Part shown: positions 11,210 to 22,061 of the stretch, piece by piece
How the letters are laid out: every line of letters starts with the position of its first letter
Numbering within the stretch: the stretch's first letter is position 1
Origin: Megamerina dolium
Taxonomy: Eukaryota; Arthropoda; Insecta; Diptera; Megamerinidae
Reading direction: 5' to 3'
DNA: 64,000 nt
Assembly: GCA_963854835.1 (NCBI GenBank)
Contig: OY978525.1
Coordinates: 70,809,232 to 70,873,231, forward strand
Program-made: the position numbers and the translations under genes
The notes under the pieces: model-generated
Database searches by the model: none
Seen by the model: the letters and a program-made list of their open reading frames with translations, nothing else
What the model was told of the DNA's origin: nothing

Positions 11210-12062
11210 GTGAGTCCAAATAGCACCACAAGACACTACCACACATTGAGGCGTTGCGCCTTACCAAACGACATCCATATGCATTGTACAAATACACTTA
11301 AAACAAAATATTATTGGAAATCCAGAGACTTTTTTATAATAGAGAAGGAGTATGCATCAATCCATTATAAACGTGGAGCTCATTAACAAATCATTTCACT
11401 TTTTAAAGCGGCGCTAATCGTAAACGTAAATGGGGGAAAACAAAGTATGTAAAATAAACAAAACATTGAAATACTCGTATTTTGTTATTGTATTATCGAC
11501 CAACGCAACGTAATGGAATCGGTTGAGGTCTGGTTTTGCTTTCCATTTTCGGCGACTTCCCATCACTTGTTGTCAATTAGCGCCACCATAGGTGGCGGTG
11601 CAGTCACAGAAACATCCACAGCCATAGACACAACTGCTGGGAAACACCAGTCAAACCGGAATGATAAACAAGTGTAACGCGTGCTCATTCATGCTTGCCA
11701 CTACCGGACAATTTGCCGCAACACACTTCGTAAGGCGCGAACGAGCCTACGCAAACTCGCGTACACCTACGACATGGCTAAACCTCTTGGCTTACTATAC
11801 TGACTGCTTTTTATTTGTTTGCTTATTTTCACACGTTCAAACATGTTAACACACACACAGACACCCGCGTGCATACAACCGCGCACTCATACACCCATTC
11901 ATTCATACTTTTCTTTTCTTGTTTTGTTCTCTTCTCTCCTCATGCTATTAATCTTCTTGTACTTCCTGAACAACACCACGACCACGACCATCAACTATTG
12001 AAATTGAAACGACTCGCTACGCACAAACACACACACACATACTCGCACACACATTTGCGTAG
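11210..12062 (+). other. grh intron between visible exons 1 and 2
   Basis: An 853-bp intron from donor GTGAGT to an acceptor with a weak, CA-rich pyrimidine tract (ACATTTGCGTAG). Within it, 11580-11678 has a coding-like patch discussed in the findings. No transposon recognised. Confidence 0.65.
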
Positions 12063-12536
12063 GGTCCTCATCAAACGAGCTCCGTTGGTGGCGGCGTAAA
12101 CAGTGTCAATGGTCAGACGCCAAGTCCAGGACCATATATTACCCCCGATGGATACGGCATATACACCACACGTTTACCCACAAATGTGGCTACATCCACT
12201 TTCATTTCGGAACCATACTATCGTGAGTACTTCACCTCGGCAGATGGTCAGAACGGTGGCGGAGGTGGCGGCGGTGGCTATGTGGCCCCAGTGCGAGCCA
12301 TTCAATACAGCGAAAGCGATGCACCACAGGCGAGCACTGCTACTTATGAAGGCCGTTTCACCACTACCACCACAACTAGCGCACCAGCTCATACAACCAC
12401 TTCAGCCACTAAAACCGGGACACTCATTTATGGGAAAGCCATTACTGCTGCTGGATTAACTGTTGATCTGCCCAGTCCGGATTCGGGCATCGGTGCGGAT
12501 GCCATCACACCGAGGGATCAAAACCATATCCAACAG
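12063..12536 (+). CDS. grh: grainyhead, large internal coding exon (158 codons)
   Basis: Acceptor TTTGCGTAG ends at 12062; donor CAACAG|GTAAGT follows 12536. The exon is 474 bp, phase 0-0, with no stop. It contains TPSPGPYITPDGYGIYTTR, SEPYYREYFTSADGQ, an uninterrupted run of eight Gly, a Thr-rich stretch, and DLPSPDSGIGADAITPRDQ. This is the low-complexity activation/linker region of Grh. Its start is less certain than its end because the pyrimidine tract is poor. Exon order, phase and strand agree with the CP2 exons downstream. Confidence 0.82.
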
Positions 12537-12686
12537 GTAAGTCTTCACATGTACATACCAACATGCATACGAACATGTCAATATAAACACGTACTCGCAC
12601 TCCCACAGACCTGCTCACACACACATACATACGCACATCAATGTGTATGATATTGTTGCTAAAACAGAATTCTTGTTGACTTAATA

Positions 12687-12687
12687 C

Positions 12688-12736
<49 letters not shown>
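12687..12736. repeat. (ATT)n microsatellite
   Basis: About 16 tandem ATT units in the grh intron that follows the 158-codon exon. The long Ile run seen in translation is an artefact of this repeat. Confidence 0.95.
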
Positions 12737-13049
12737 GTTGTTGTTATTTCTGCTGATTTAGTTGTTGCTTCGCTCAAATGCTGATACATGAGGAATGGCA
12801 GCAATGAAAGATTGTCGACCTTATAATGTCGTAATTGCAAATTCAAATGCGTGTAACGTCCATCAAGTAGTTAGTTAAAGTGTAGCTATTCTCACACACA
12901 TATAATATATTCGTACATACCTACATATACAAAGTTATCAATCTATTACTATTGCTTGATGTATTTATATCTTGCAAAATGCAAACACATTGCGACAAGT
13001 TGACTTATTAGTCTTTCTTCTTCTTTCGGGCATTTTTCTAATTCCGCAG

Positions 13050-13276
13050 TCATTCGATTACACAGAACTATGCCAGCCGGGAACATTATTGGAGAGCAGC
13101 AGTACGATTCCAGTATCGGTGAATAGCATACAGAGGACATCCGTGGGCCTACATGGCGGACAGAATAGTCCGACCACATCCTTAGGTGGCACGAGTGCTA
13201 GTGGTACAACTCGATCAAGACCATGGCATGATTTTGGACGACAAAATGATGCGGATAAAATACAAATACCAAAAAT
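13050..13276 (+). CDS. grh: grainyhead, internal coding exon leading into CP2
   Basis: Acceptor CTAATTCCGCAG ends at 13049; donor AAAAAT|GTAAGT follows 13276. It is 227 bp, entering in phase 0 and leaving two bases of a codon. It encodes SFDYTELCQPGTLLESS, then VSVNSIQRTSVGLHGGQN and RPWHDFGRQNDADKIQIPK. The last part is characteristic of the segment immediately before the CP2 domain in insect Grainyhead. Confidence 0.93.
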
Positions 13277-13371
13277 GTAAGTGGCGTTTTATTCTAAAAA
13301 GTAACTACTTCGGTAACGTTAATGATTTCCTTTTTTTGTTTTCTTTTATGCTAAATTTCACACAAACACAG

Positions 13372-13534
13372 ATTCTCAAATGTCGGATTCAGATATCATC
13401 TAGAGAGCCCAATAAGTTCATCCCAACGACGAGAAGATGACAGAATAACGTACATAAACAAAGGTCAATTTTATGGTATCACACTGGAGTATATACCAGA
13501 TCAGGATAAGCCAATAAAGAATACGACAGTGAAG
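13372..13534 (+). CDS. grh: grainyhead, first CP2-domain exon
   Basis: Acceptor ACACAAACACAG ends at 13371; donor GTGAAG|GTATGT follows 13534. The first base completes the split codon, giving Ile. The 163-bp exon encodes [18 protein letters not shown], then [18 protein letters not shown] and [10 protein letters not shown], the diagnostic start of the CP2 DNA-binding domain of the Grh/GRHL family. The product binds DNA as a dimer and controls epidermal barrier and epithelial genes. These statements about function come from the family, not from this sequence. Confidence 0.97.
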
Positions 13535-16293
13535 GTATGTACCGGTAATTGATATGAATTGAAATTGAACTAAAAAGTTTATTTTACGCGATCACATGAC
13601 TTTTCGATGTAATAAATTAGATTGTGAAATGTTTGGAATGTTTATCGTTTATTTATTTTTCTTTTCTTAAACATTATTGAAATTTTTTTTCTCTATTCTT
13701 TTAAATTTCAATTTTAATGATGATGAATCGTTTACATGATCAATTTAATTTCATATGCATATGAATATCTATTTAAGCCGACAGCCCAAAAGGGTTCTGA
13801 AATTTCATATGAGAATGTATAGCTGCAAATCTACATGTGATGGTATAATAGATATCTTAAGTAAATATTATTTCAAGTTTGAAAAAATGCACACATGCAT
13901 TTGCTCACAAGCAGGGCAGACACCCTTGAGCTATTTACGTGTCTTGAGGTCGTTATTTAAAGGATCAGCTCTAGTTTTCTTGCTACAAAAATACTGCTGC
14001 TGTTGCTACTGTTCTTCCGTGCTATTTCATTGTGTTCGACACTAACGATGTTTGGCATTATTATATTGCTGTCTTTGTCTGAGACTGCTATTTGATTCAC
14101 CCTGGAAAAAGTAGACAAAATTTACGTACTCGACGCCAGCGAAAACTAATGAACGAAGACAACGGATATGACAATGTTCAGATTGATGTTGATGATTCTT
14201 ATTGTGATGACGGTGATAGATGATTTGAATTTGAATCGTTGGACAGTTTTCATCATCTTCGTCGATGTATGTATATTTATTTATTTAGGACGAGATGAAA
14301 TGAACAAAATAAAATAAAGATCAGATAACACGATCTGCAAAGAAGTATTACAGTAGCGTGAAAATATGCAAATATGCCGCAAAGAAACGTTAAAATTGTT
14401 GATGACAAGCTGCACCGCTGTTAAAGCTATTACTGTTACTGTTACACATTTGCTACTCACTTTTGTAATTGAAGAGCGATATATTGAAATGAATAAGAGT
14501 TGAAATAAAAAATTATCACAATGATCGCAATGAATCGCAATTTGTTTGTGCAGCATCATAAACATAATCAACGAGAAATAACAAACACCTGGAATTGCGA
14601 CAATGCAGGATCGATTTAGTGAGAAACCGCTTAGCGCAAATTATAAAAAGACATTTTTAACTGAAGCATTCTAAATTGCCAACTAAACAGTAATGTCTTG
14701 GAGTATTAGTTTTATGATGTTATAGTTTTCTTTTTTACTATTTGTTGTCACATTGTTTTCATGATCGTGTGTATCATATATATATTTATATACAATATTA
14801 CATGAATATGAATTTGAAATGCATTTCTATGCACGTTGATGCGTTCTATGACTTGTAGCGTATTATTTGCATAAATCGGCAATAAATCCAATTGGTAGTA
14901 ACTGTACGGGAATATTATACACCCCAAGGAAATGTGTCAGATTTAATTTATGTTTGTTTTCCTTGAGCGCCCCTTTCCAAGACGCACAACACAGGCACAC
15001 AGGCTTTAAGAAAACGAGTGCCCCACGTCTGAATGATACAGATGCGGCAATGAAATTTCTAAACTCATGCAAATTTTCAACAATTATTTACGACACAGAA
15101 TTTTTCTTATATAGTATATATACAATATTCATATATAGCATATATGTACATATACACGAATTTGATATTGCTACCTCATATTTAGGAATGTTTCCTAGTA
15201 CGAGTATAAGCGTTTGCGTTTAAGGGGTTGCATACTTAAGGGTAAGGTTACCAGTGGTTGTCTTTCGCTGTGCGTCATCTTTTTTGTTATTTCCTTTTAT
15301 TTTTTTCTCTTTCCGATCAACGATCGTAATTATTTTAACGAAATAAAAATGCAAATTTTATTCAAAGAATAAAAAAGGATAAATAATCCAGTGCATAAGT
15401 AGTCAGCGGTTATATATCGCAGCATACGTTTAGTTCGGGTGTGAAATACCATTTTTGACTTTAAAAAAGGGCGTTGAAGTCGAAGCAAACATTTCTTAGT
15501 AACATACACTAAGATATACAATATATAAAATTACAGCCTTATAATCTTATAACTAAGTGGTCATTTTATTGGTCAGTGGTCGTCATGAAATGCTCAAAAA
15601 TATGAAAGAAGTTTCTGAGATTAGAGAATGAAGATCAGATAGCACGATCCGGGAAGAAATATTAAATCAGCGTGAACCAGTGTATACTTAGTAAATTATA
15701 CCTCACAGTTAGATTCTTAGGACAAGTGAGGCGACTATGGCGCTCCTCGATAAAGGACATGAACACTTGAAAACAAATTTTCAAAAATTTGTGCGGCGTT
15801 TGCTATAATATTGGATCAAAGGCACGTAGAAGTGCGCTATTCTGCGGCATCTTTAGACATGTTTAACGTTGAAAGGGTAATATTCGTCGATTGGACGAAC
15901 ACTGTTGCTTTTGTTCTATTTTTCTCTCCATTCGCCTGTTATATTGGACTTTCTTTTGCACTAACGTAAATCTGAATTGACTTTAAAGTTGAGCCGACGT
16001 TAAGTGGCAGGAGTGTGACGTAAGTGCTTTTTTTGCAGGAAACAGAATAACGAAGTTTACCTTTTGAGTGACTTTTATGTATTTCGAGTAATACATGGAA
16101 CGACCCGGAACATATCCATGGATAACTCGTTCACAGCTATGTAGCTCGTAGGACCACTTTTGTGTGAGCCATACGACCTAAGGCTTGCGGGAATTTTACG
16201 GTCAAATAAAAAGGAGATCCCGAAAAAATTGGGAAACACAAAGGGCTGATAATGCGATTCATCTATCTTCTGTTTCGATAACGAGCTCACTCT
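13535..16293 (+). other. grh intron, 5' portion, no gene recognised
   Basis: Start of a 14.3-kb intron (13535-27861) that splits the CP2 domain. This part is AT-rich single-copy-looking DNA. Short open frames at 13755, 14281, 14863 and 15330 show no domain or family resemblance. Confidence 0.6.
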
Positions 16294-18010
16294 TTTTTTT
16301 TACAAGCCGAAGTCGAATAAAGGTTACGTTAGGTTAGAGCGGTCGCCCTCTCTGATGAGAGAGCGCACATAGGCCAGAATTAGGCCCGTGATACCGCCAC
16401 GCGGATTATCCCTTCACCTAGTTACTCGCTGAACCAACCAGAACGTTGAATGAATTTTAGGAGATTGACAATGTCGATCTGGGATAGTTGGGCTCGGTCA
16501 CTCAGCTGGTAGTGTCCAAGAAATTTGTTCCGATTTTTACATAAAGAAGGGCAGGTATATAATAGATGTGAGATCGTTTCAAGTTCCTCTTCATCTCTGC
16601 CCAAGTTGCCCAAACCTAATCGCACAGCATGAGGACCTATGAGGCAGTGACCAATGACCACTCCCACATAAGTCGAGATGTCTACTCTATTAAGATCGGC
16701 AAGCTTTCGAGAACGTTTCTTTTCTGGAAGACGTTGGTGGTGATAATCTCCAAATTATGTTTACACGTGGCTATGGGGATCCCTAACCGAGAATTCTGCT
16801 GGGTTAGAGACTATTTTGTACCCTGTCTTGCAAGCTCATCGTTATGCAGTGTCCGGGTACCCAGCACAGGAGAATATTGTGCTGCTCAGCCATCTCGTTA
16901 AGAGATTTGCTGCAGTCATGAATGGTCTTCGATTTCACTAGAAATGAGTCCAGGGCCTTAATTGCAGCATGGCTATCGCTCAAGATGGAAATGTCTTTGA
17001 GGGAGACAATGCTCTGTTTGATCAAAGTAAGTGCATTTTGAATCGCTTTAACTTCTGCCTGAAACACACTACAGTGGTCAGGCAGGCGGAAAGAAATATT
17101 TAGGTTGAATGATTCGGAATACACACCTGCTCCCACCCTTCTATCAAGCTTAGAGCCATTAGTAAAGATAAAAGTATAATTTGGCATGAATCCTTCCGCC
17201 TCCCAGGCGAACCTATCATGGTGTTAGGAATTTCCTTTCAAAGGCATATGTAGGATTGATATAATCAAGTGAAGTTCAATATTAAAATTATCCAGTATGC
17301 TTGCATGTCCGAAGGACTTTGATGTCCATTGGCGCTTACCAAGTAAGTCAAGTGGAGTAAGCTGCAGAAGCACTTCTAGTGCTAACGTTGGAGCTGTTCT
17401 AAGTGCTTCTATTATTAAAATACAACAAAATCAGCTCAGTTTTTTGTGGGTCCTTCCGGAAATTTTCCAGTCACTAACAAAACAACGTCATCGGCATAAG
17501 CAATCACTCCGCACCCCTTCCTCTCTATTTCCCGTAGTAGTTCGTTAACTACCAAGTTCCATAGAACAGGGAAGAATACCCCACCTTGTGGGGTTCCTCT
17601 TCTTACACGTTTCGTGATGGTAGATCCACCCAGCTCGGATGTAATGAGTCTATCTTTCAATAGCCGTTCTATCCATCTGCTAAACGTTACCTCCACCCCG
17701 AGACGTGCAAGGGCCTCCGTGATTGCCCTGGGTTGAACATTGTTGAAGGCACCTCCAATATCCGTGAAACCCGATAGTACAAATTCTTTATTATGAAGAG
17801 ATTTTTCCACAGTTGATACTAACACATGTAGCGCCGTTTCAACGGACTTTCCCTTTGCGTATGCATGTTGAGAAGGAGACAGCATCTCGCTGCTTATGGT
17901 GAGTTTTAGATGGAATTCTAACAATCTTTCCGGTGTTTTGAGTAAGAATGACGATAAACGAATTGGTCTAAAGTCCTTTGGGCTTGTATGGGAGCTCTTT
18001 CCAGCCTTAA
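16294..18010 (-). mobile_element. LOA/I-like LINE fragment with RNase H (5' truncated)
   Basis: In reverse orientation, a reverse transcriptase part lies at about 17440-18010: DFRPIRLSSFLLKTPER, FTDIGGAFNNV with the motif A Asp, RVRRGTPQGG and AYADDVVLL. An RNase H domain follows at 16804-17187: FTNGSKLDRRVGAGVYSES (the usual Asp is replaced by Asn in FTNGS), FQAEVKAIQNAL, ILSDSHAAIKAL and WVPGH. A Cys/His tail lies at 16422-16667 (HLLYTCPSLCKNRNKFLG). The 3' end has a hairpin-forming CTCTCATCAGAGAG segment and a CTAACCTAACGTAACC stretch, then a T run at 16294-16301 (poly(A) in element orientation). Several frameshifts; not functional. RT plus RNase H places it in the I/LOA group; clade inferred. 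Confidence 0.88.
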
Positions 18011-18516
18011 ATGGATTAAATTGTTTTAGCGGCTTTATACAATGCTTGTACTTCTGGCTGTACAACAGATTAAATGAGTCAAAAGAAGGCAACGACATAT
18101 TGCTAGCGTTAAGGCTAAAATCAAGAAGGAGAATAATAGGAATGACGACGAAGGACCAACAGAAAATGTTATGGATTTTGTCCATACGAAAAACGCCATA
18201 TGACTAAGTTATCGTGCGAAAAATGCAAGGAAAGCGTTTGTGGGGAACACAACTTCAGCTTTGTGCATCTACATGTACATGTACACCTTGCTTCAGTAAC
18301 ACTCAACATTGCCGAATTTTGTTCTTTACAAGCCAAAAAATTAAATACATGAATTAATGATTTCTTCCATTTTACACTTTCTCTTCAATTAGAGTTTTAA
18401 ACCGAATAGACGAACATTACATTTAGTGTATGAAAAAAGTAGCACCTGTCAGCAAGAGCCACCGTTCGCAATATCATTAGTAAATATATTAATAAATAGA
18501 TTAAGTTACTTCTTAT
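18011..18516. other. Intron spacer, no gene recognised
   Basis: AT-rich sequence between the LINE fragment and a mariner scrap. Nothing identifiable. Confidence 0.5.
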
Positions 18517-18700
18517 CCACCATATTCAGCAGATTTAGCTCTCGGGTATTATCCTATCTTTTCCAATTTGAAAAGATGGCTCCAAAGAAAATGATTTAAG
18601 TCCCATAAAGAGGCCATCGCCGAAACAAACGCATTTTTGAGTTGTTAGATAAATCTTATTTTCTAAAGATATTGAAAAGTTACAAGAACAACACAACATA
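18517..18700 (+). pseudogene. mariner transposase, C-terminal scrap
   Basis: Frame 18517 reads PPYSADLALGYYPIFSNLKRW and then HKEAIAETNAFL with stops, matching the conserved PPYSPDLAPSDY-F-LK block and C-terminal end of mariner transposases. Only the last ~60 residues remain, with stop codons. Too short to assign a subfamily. Confidence 0.8.
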
Positions 18701-19452
18701 CTAAGTTAAAATGAATTAAAATGTTAAGGAATATGAAATAATTTTGACAAAAAGCATTTGTTTTTTGTTGTTGTTATGTTGAACCACCTAATACATTGAC
18801 TTTTGCAAGAAGAAGTCACGTCTAATGATGCCGTAAAAAGAAAAGTGGTCCCGAATATTGTAAGGAGCAAAAAGGAAAGAACATCGAAGATTGAAAATTA
18901 GCGAATAATTTTAGAAAGTGTCATTCATTTCCCTCAACTGCAAGTATTCGTTCGGCATTGGGGAATATTACTAAGAACACAAGTTGAAAAATAGAAAGAA
19001 GGTTAAAAATATATGTCCGTGCAGTAAATAGATTAATAAATAGAATATTAAAATATTTCAGCTCCCTGGCAAGTGGGATTCCAGTAGAATAAGGCTTCTA
19101 TCATTGAATTGATGTAAAGACCATAAGATATTTGAAGAGAGTCCGGCGTAGCTGTTCGATACTACTGAAGTACTGTGCACCGAATATTCTTCTTATAGTC
19201 GTTTTAAGTTTGTCTACGCCAGAAAATTATATCACGCGCATTGTCTGGTGCCACCTTTATAGAACGCGAATGCAACTCTAACTTGATCAGTCAGCAGTCG
19301 TTTGTTTGTTCTTCTTTTTTTTTCTTACTTGATTTTTTTTCCCTAACAATACGGACAGTGTGCGCCTTTTTTTCTTTTTTTTATATGTTCGCATCTGGTA
19401 ATAATTATGCTATACTAGTATAATTAAAATATATAATTAAGTATAATTAAGG
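18701..19452. other. Intron spacer, no gene recognised
   Basis: AT-rich, with T-rich runs near 19310-19385. No coding or repeat family identified. Confidence 0.5.
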
Positions 19453-21220
19453 AGCGGTACAGAGAGAAAAGGAGTGCAGAGAAACGTCTCTTCAGGCACA
19501 AGAAAAGAGAGCAAGAAAGACGCGAGTGTGAGGAGATAGAGATGTGTACCGACAAGAATGTGACTCGAAAATTCTTCGAAAAGATCAAGCGCCTGAGTGG
19601 AGGTTTAAATCCCGGAGCCTCTTCTTGTCGTGATGGAAATGGGAATCTGGTTACGGATGTCCAGAGTGTACTGAGCCTATGGAGGGAACACTTCTCCACG
19701 TTACTGAATGGCGATGCTACGAACAATTCCGCCGGTGGAGGAGAATGCCCGATAACCCCAATTACAGATGATGGTGTTATCGGGCCATTTTAAGGCTGAA
19801 GAACAACAAAGCTGCAGGTGCTGATGGCCTGCCTGCCGAGTTGTTTAAGACCGGAGGCGATGAGCTGCTCACCCGCATGCACCAGCTCATAAGCAGAATA
19901 TGGTCGGATGAAAGCATGCCTGATGATTGGAGGCTCAGTGTTCTCTGTCCTGTACATAAAAAAGGAGACCCCACAATTTGCGCCAACTACCGTGGAATAA
20001 GTCTCCTGAGCATCGCATACAAGGTTTTATCGAGCGTACTGTGTGAAAGGTTGAAGCCTATGTTCAGCAACCTGATTGGACCTTATCAGTGTGGCTTCAG
20101 ACCTGGTAAGTCCACCATCGACCAGATTTTCACACTGCGCCAAGTCCTGGAGAAGACCCAAGAAAAACAGATCGACACACACCACCTATTTGTTGATTAT
20201 AAAGCCGCTTTCGACAGTCCGGCAAGGGATTACCTCTACGCAACAATGTCTGAGTTCGGTATTCCTGCAAAGCTCATTCGACTTTGTAGAATGACACTGC
20301 ATAACTCCCGTTGTGCAGTGAAAATTGGGAAGGACCTCTCCGCAGCGTTTAATACCGAACGGGGTTTCAGACAAGGTGATTCGTTATCGTGCGACTTCTT
20401 CAATCTTATTATGGAGAAAATAATACGAGCTGCTGATCTACGACATAATGGCACTATCTTCAACAAAAGTGTCATGCTGTTAGCGTATGCCGACGATATT
20501 GACATAATCGGCATGAACACGCGAGCAGTCAGTGCAGCATTCTCAGAGTTGGAAAGAGAGTCGCGTCGGATGGGTCTCACGGTGAACGAGGGCAAGACGA
20601 AGTATCTAGTGTCAACAAACAAAGAGTCCCGGCGTCTTGGACAGCACGTCACTGTTGACAACTGCGCTTTTGAAGTAGTAAGGGACTTTGTCTATCTTGG
20701 AACCAGCATTAACAGCAGTAATGACGTCAGCTTGGAGATCATGCGTAGGATAACTCTTGCTAACAGGTGTTACTTTGGGCAAAGTAACAGAGTAAGCAAT
20801 TGAGAAGTTGAGCTCTCTCTCGAAGAACGAAAACTACACTCTACAAGTCTGTCATCATGCCTGTCCTAAGATATGGCGCTGAAGCCTGGACAATTTCCAC
20901 CTCGGATGAGCGAATGCTTGGAGTTTTCGAGAGAAAAGTCCTACGCAAGATCTTTGGACCTATTTGCGTTGGTGGCGAGTACCGAATAAGGTACAACCAT
21001 GAGCAACAAAGCGCATCAAAATGCAGCGGCTCCGCTGGCTAGGTCATGTCAAGCGAATGGAAGAACACGCTCCAGCTAAGAAGGTGTTACATTCGGAACC
21101 CGCTGAAGGACGAAGAGGAAGACCTAACATTCAGTGGAAAAACCAAGTACTGGAGAACCTAACGGCGTTTGGAATTTCTAACTGGCGCCAGCTAGCCACA
21201 TAAGTTAGTAAGTAAGTAAG
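19453..21220 (+). mobile_element. RTE-like LINE, copy A (5' truncated, internally deleted)
   Basis: The sense-strand frame starts near 19453 inside a basic segment (FEKIKRLSGGLNPGASSC). It then has a reverse transcriptase at 19841-20803: CPVHKKGDPTICANYRGISL, CGFRPGKSTIDQIF, FVDYKAAFDSPARD, TERGFRQGDSLSC and LAYADDIDIIG. The C-terminal region carries YGAEAWTIS, FERKVLRKIFGPICV and LRWLGHVKRMEEHAPAKK, ending at the TAA at 21201. Immediately after the stop is a (TAAG)n tail, typical of elements that end in a short simple repeat. Frame breaks lie near 19790 (a deletion relative to copy B at 52306-54295) and 20800. The RTE-type assignment is by resemblance to 'craniofacial development protein 2-like' LINE proteins. 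Confidence 0.88.
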
Positions 21221-21429
21221 TATAATTAAAATTACAATTAAACTTACAAATTTATATCCCGTGATATTTATTATAATAAATAATGCACATACACTTGTGT
21301 ATATATATATAGAAAGTTTTTTTCTTTTGTGAAAGACAATCTACATGGAAAACAGTTGTCTTGCAATTCACATACTTTTCTCTATCGTTTCAATACGGAA
21401 TTTCTTCCCATAACGAAAATAATGAAATA

Positions 21430-21871
21430 AATCAAAATTTGATTTAGACATACATTTTGAGTAATGGTATTGGCCACCAACGAAAGCCTTTACAATTTGG
21501 AAGTTGATGGAAAGTGTGCTGATGCAAATACAACAGCAACAGCAAGTAGCAGCAGCACCACCATCTCATCAACCATAACAATAACAACAACAGTTAATAA
21601 AGCGAACCAATGGAAGAGAATCAACAGCAACAGCGACAACAACAGCAAGATTTGCCATTAATTATCTACAGCAACAGTTTGTAATTGGCAAAAGATGAAG
21701 GTGGAAAATACGTTACCCGAAAACATCAACAACCCCGAAAACATAGTCAAGATTTGTCATCCAGTTCTCAATAGCAGTAGTTCGAGATTGCACGAGACAA
21801 AAACGAAAAATAATGACCAGCAAACACCAACAGCGAAAACATCGCATACAAGTAGTTTTTTAATTATTATT
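21430..21871 (+). other. CAA/CAG-rich, coding-like patch without identified family
   Basis: Two short open frames (21464-21661 and 21695-21880) encode Thr/Ser/Asn-rich peptides from runs of CAA, CAG and ACA triplets. No domain is visible. It could be a remnant of a nested gene, an unrecognised grh exon, or simply triplet-repeat DNA. Jockey copy B begins at its right edge. Confidence 0.3.
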
Positions 21872-22061
21872 GCATTGTGAAAGTCACCAATAAGAGTCGA
21901 CGTGTTTGATAGAGTCGGAAAAGTGATTGTTTTCGGTAAAAAAAAAATTTTAATATTTTGCGAAAAGACGCTAAGAAACTCAAGGAGTTATTTCGGTGAT
22001 TTTTTTTTTTTTTAGAAAAAAAAAATAAAATAATATCGTTTGCAAACAATTTGTTTATAAT

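Noticed and set aside
12505..12846. Poly-Ile open frame on the minus strand
   Set aside because: Produced by the (ATT)n repeat at 12687-12736.
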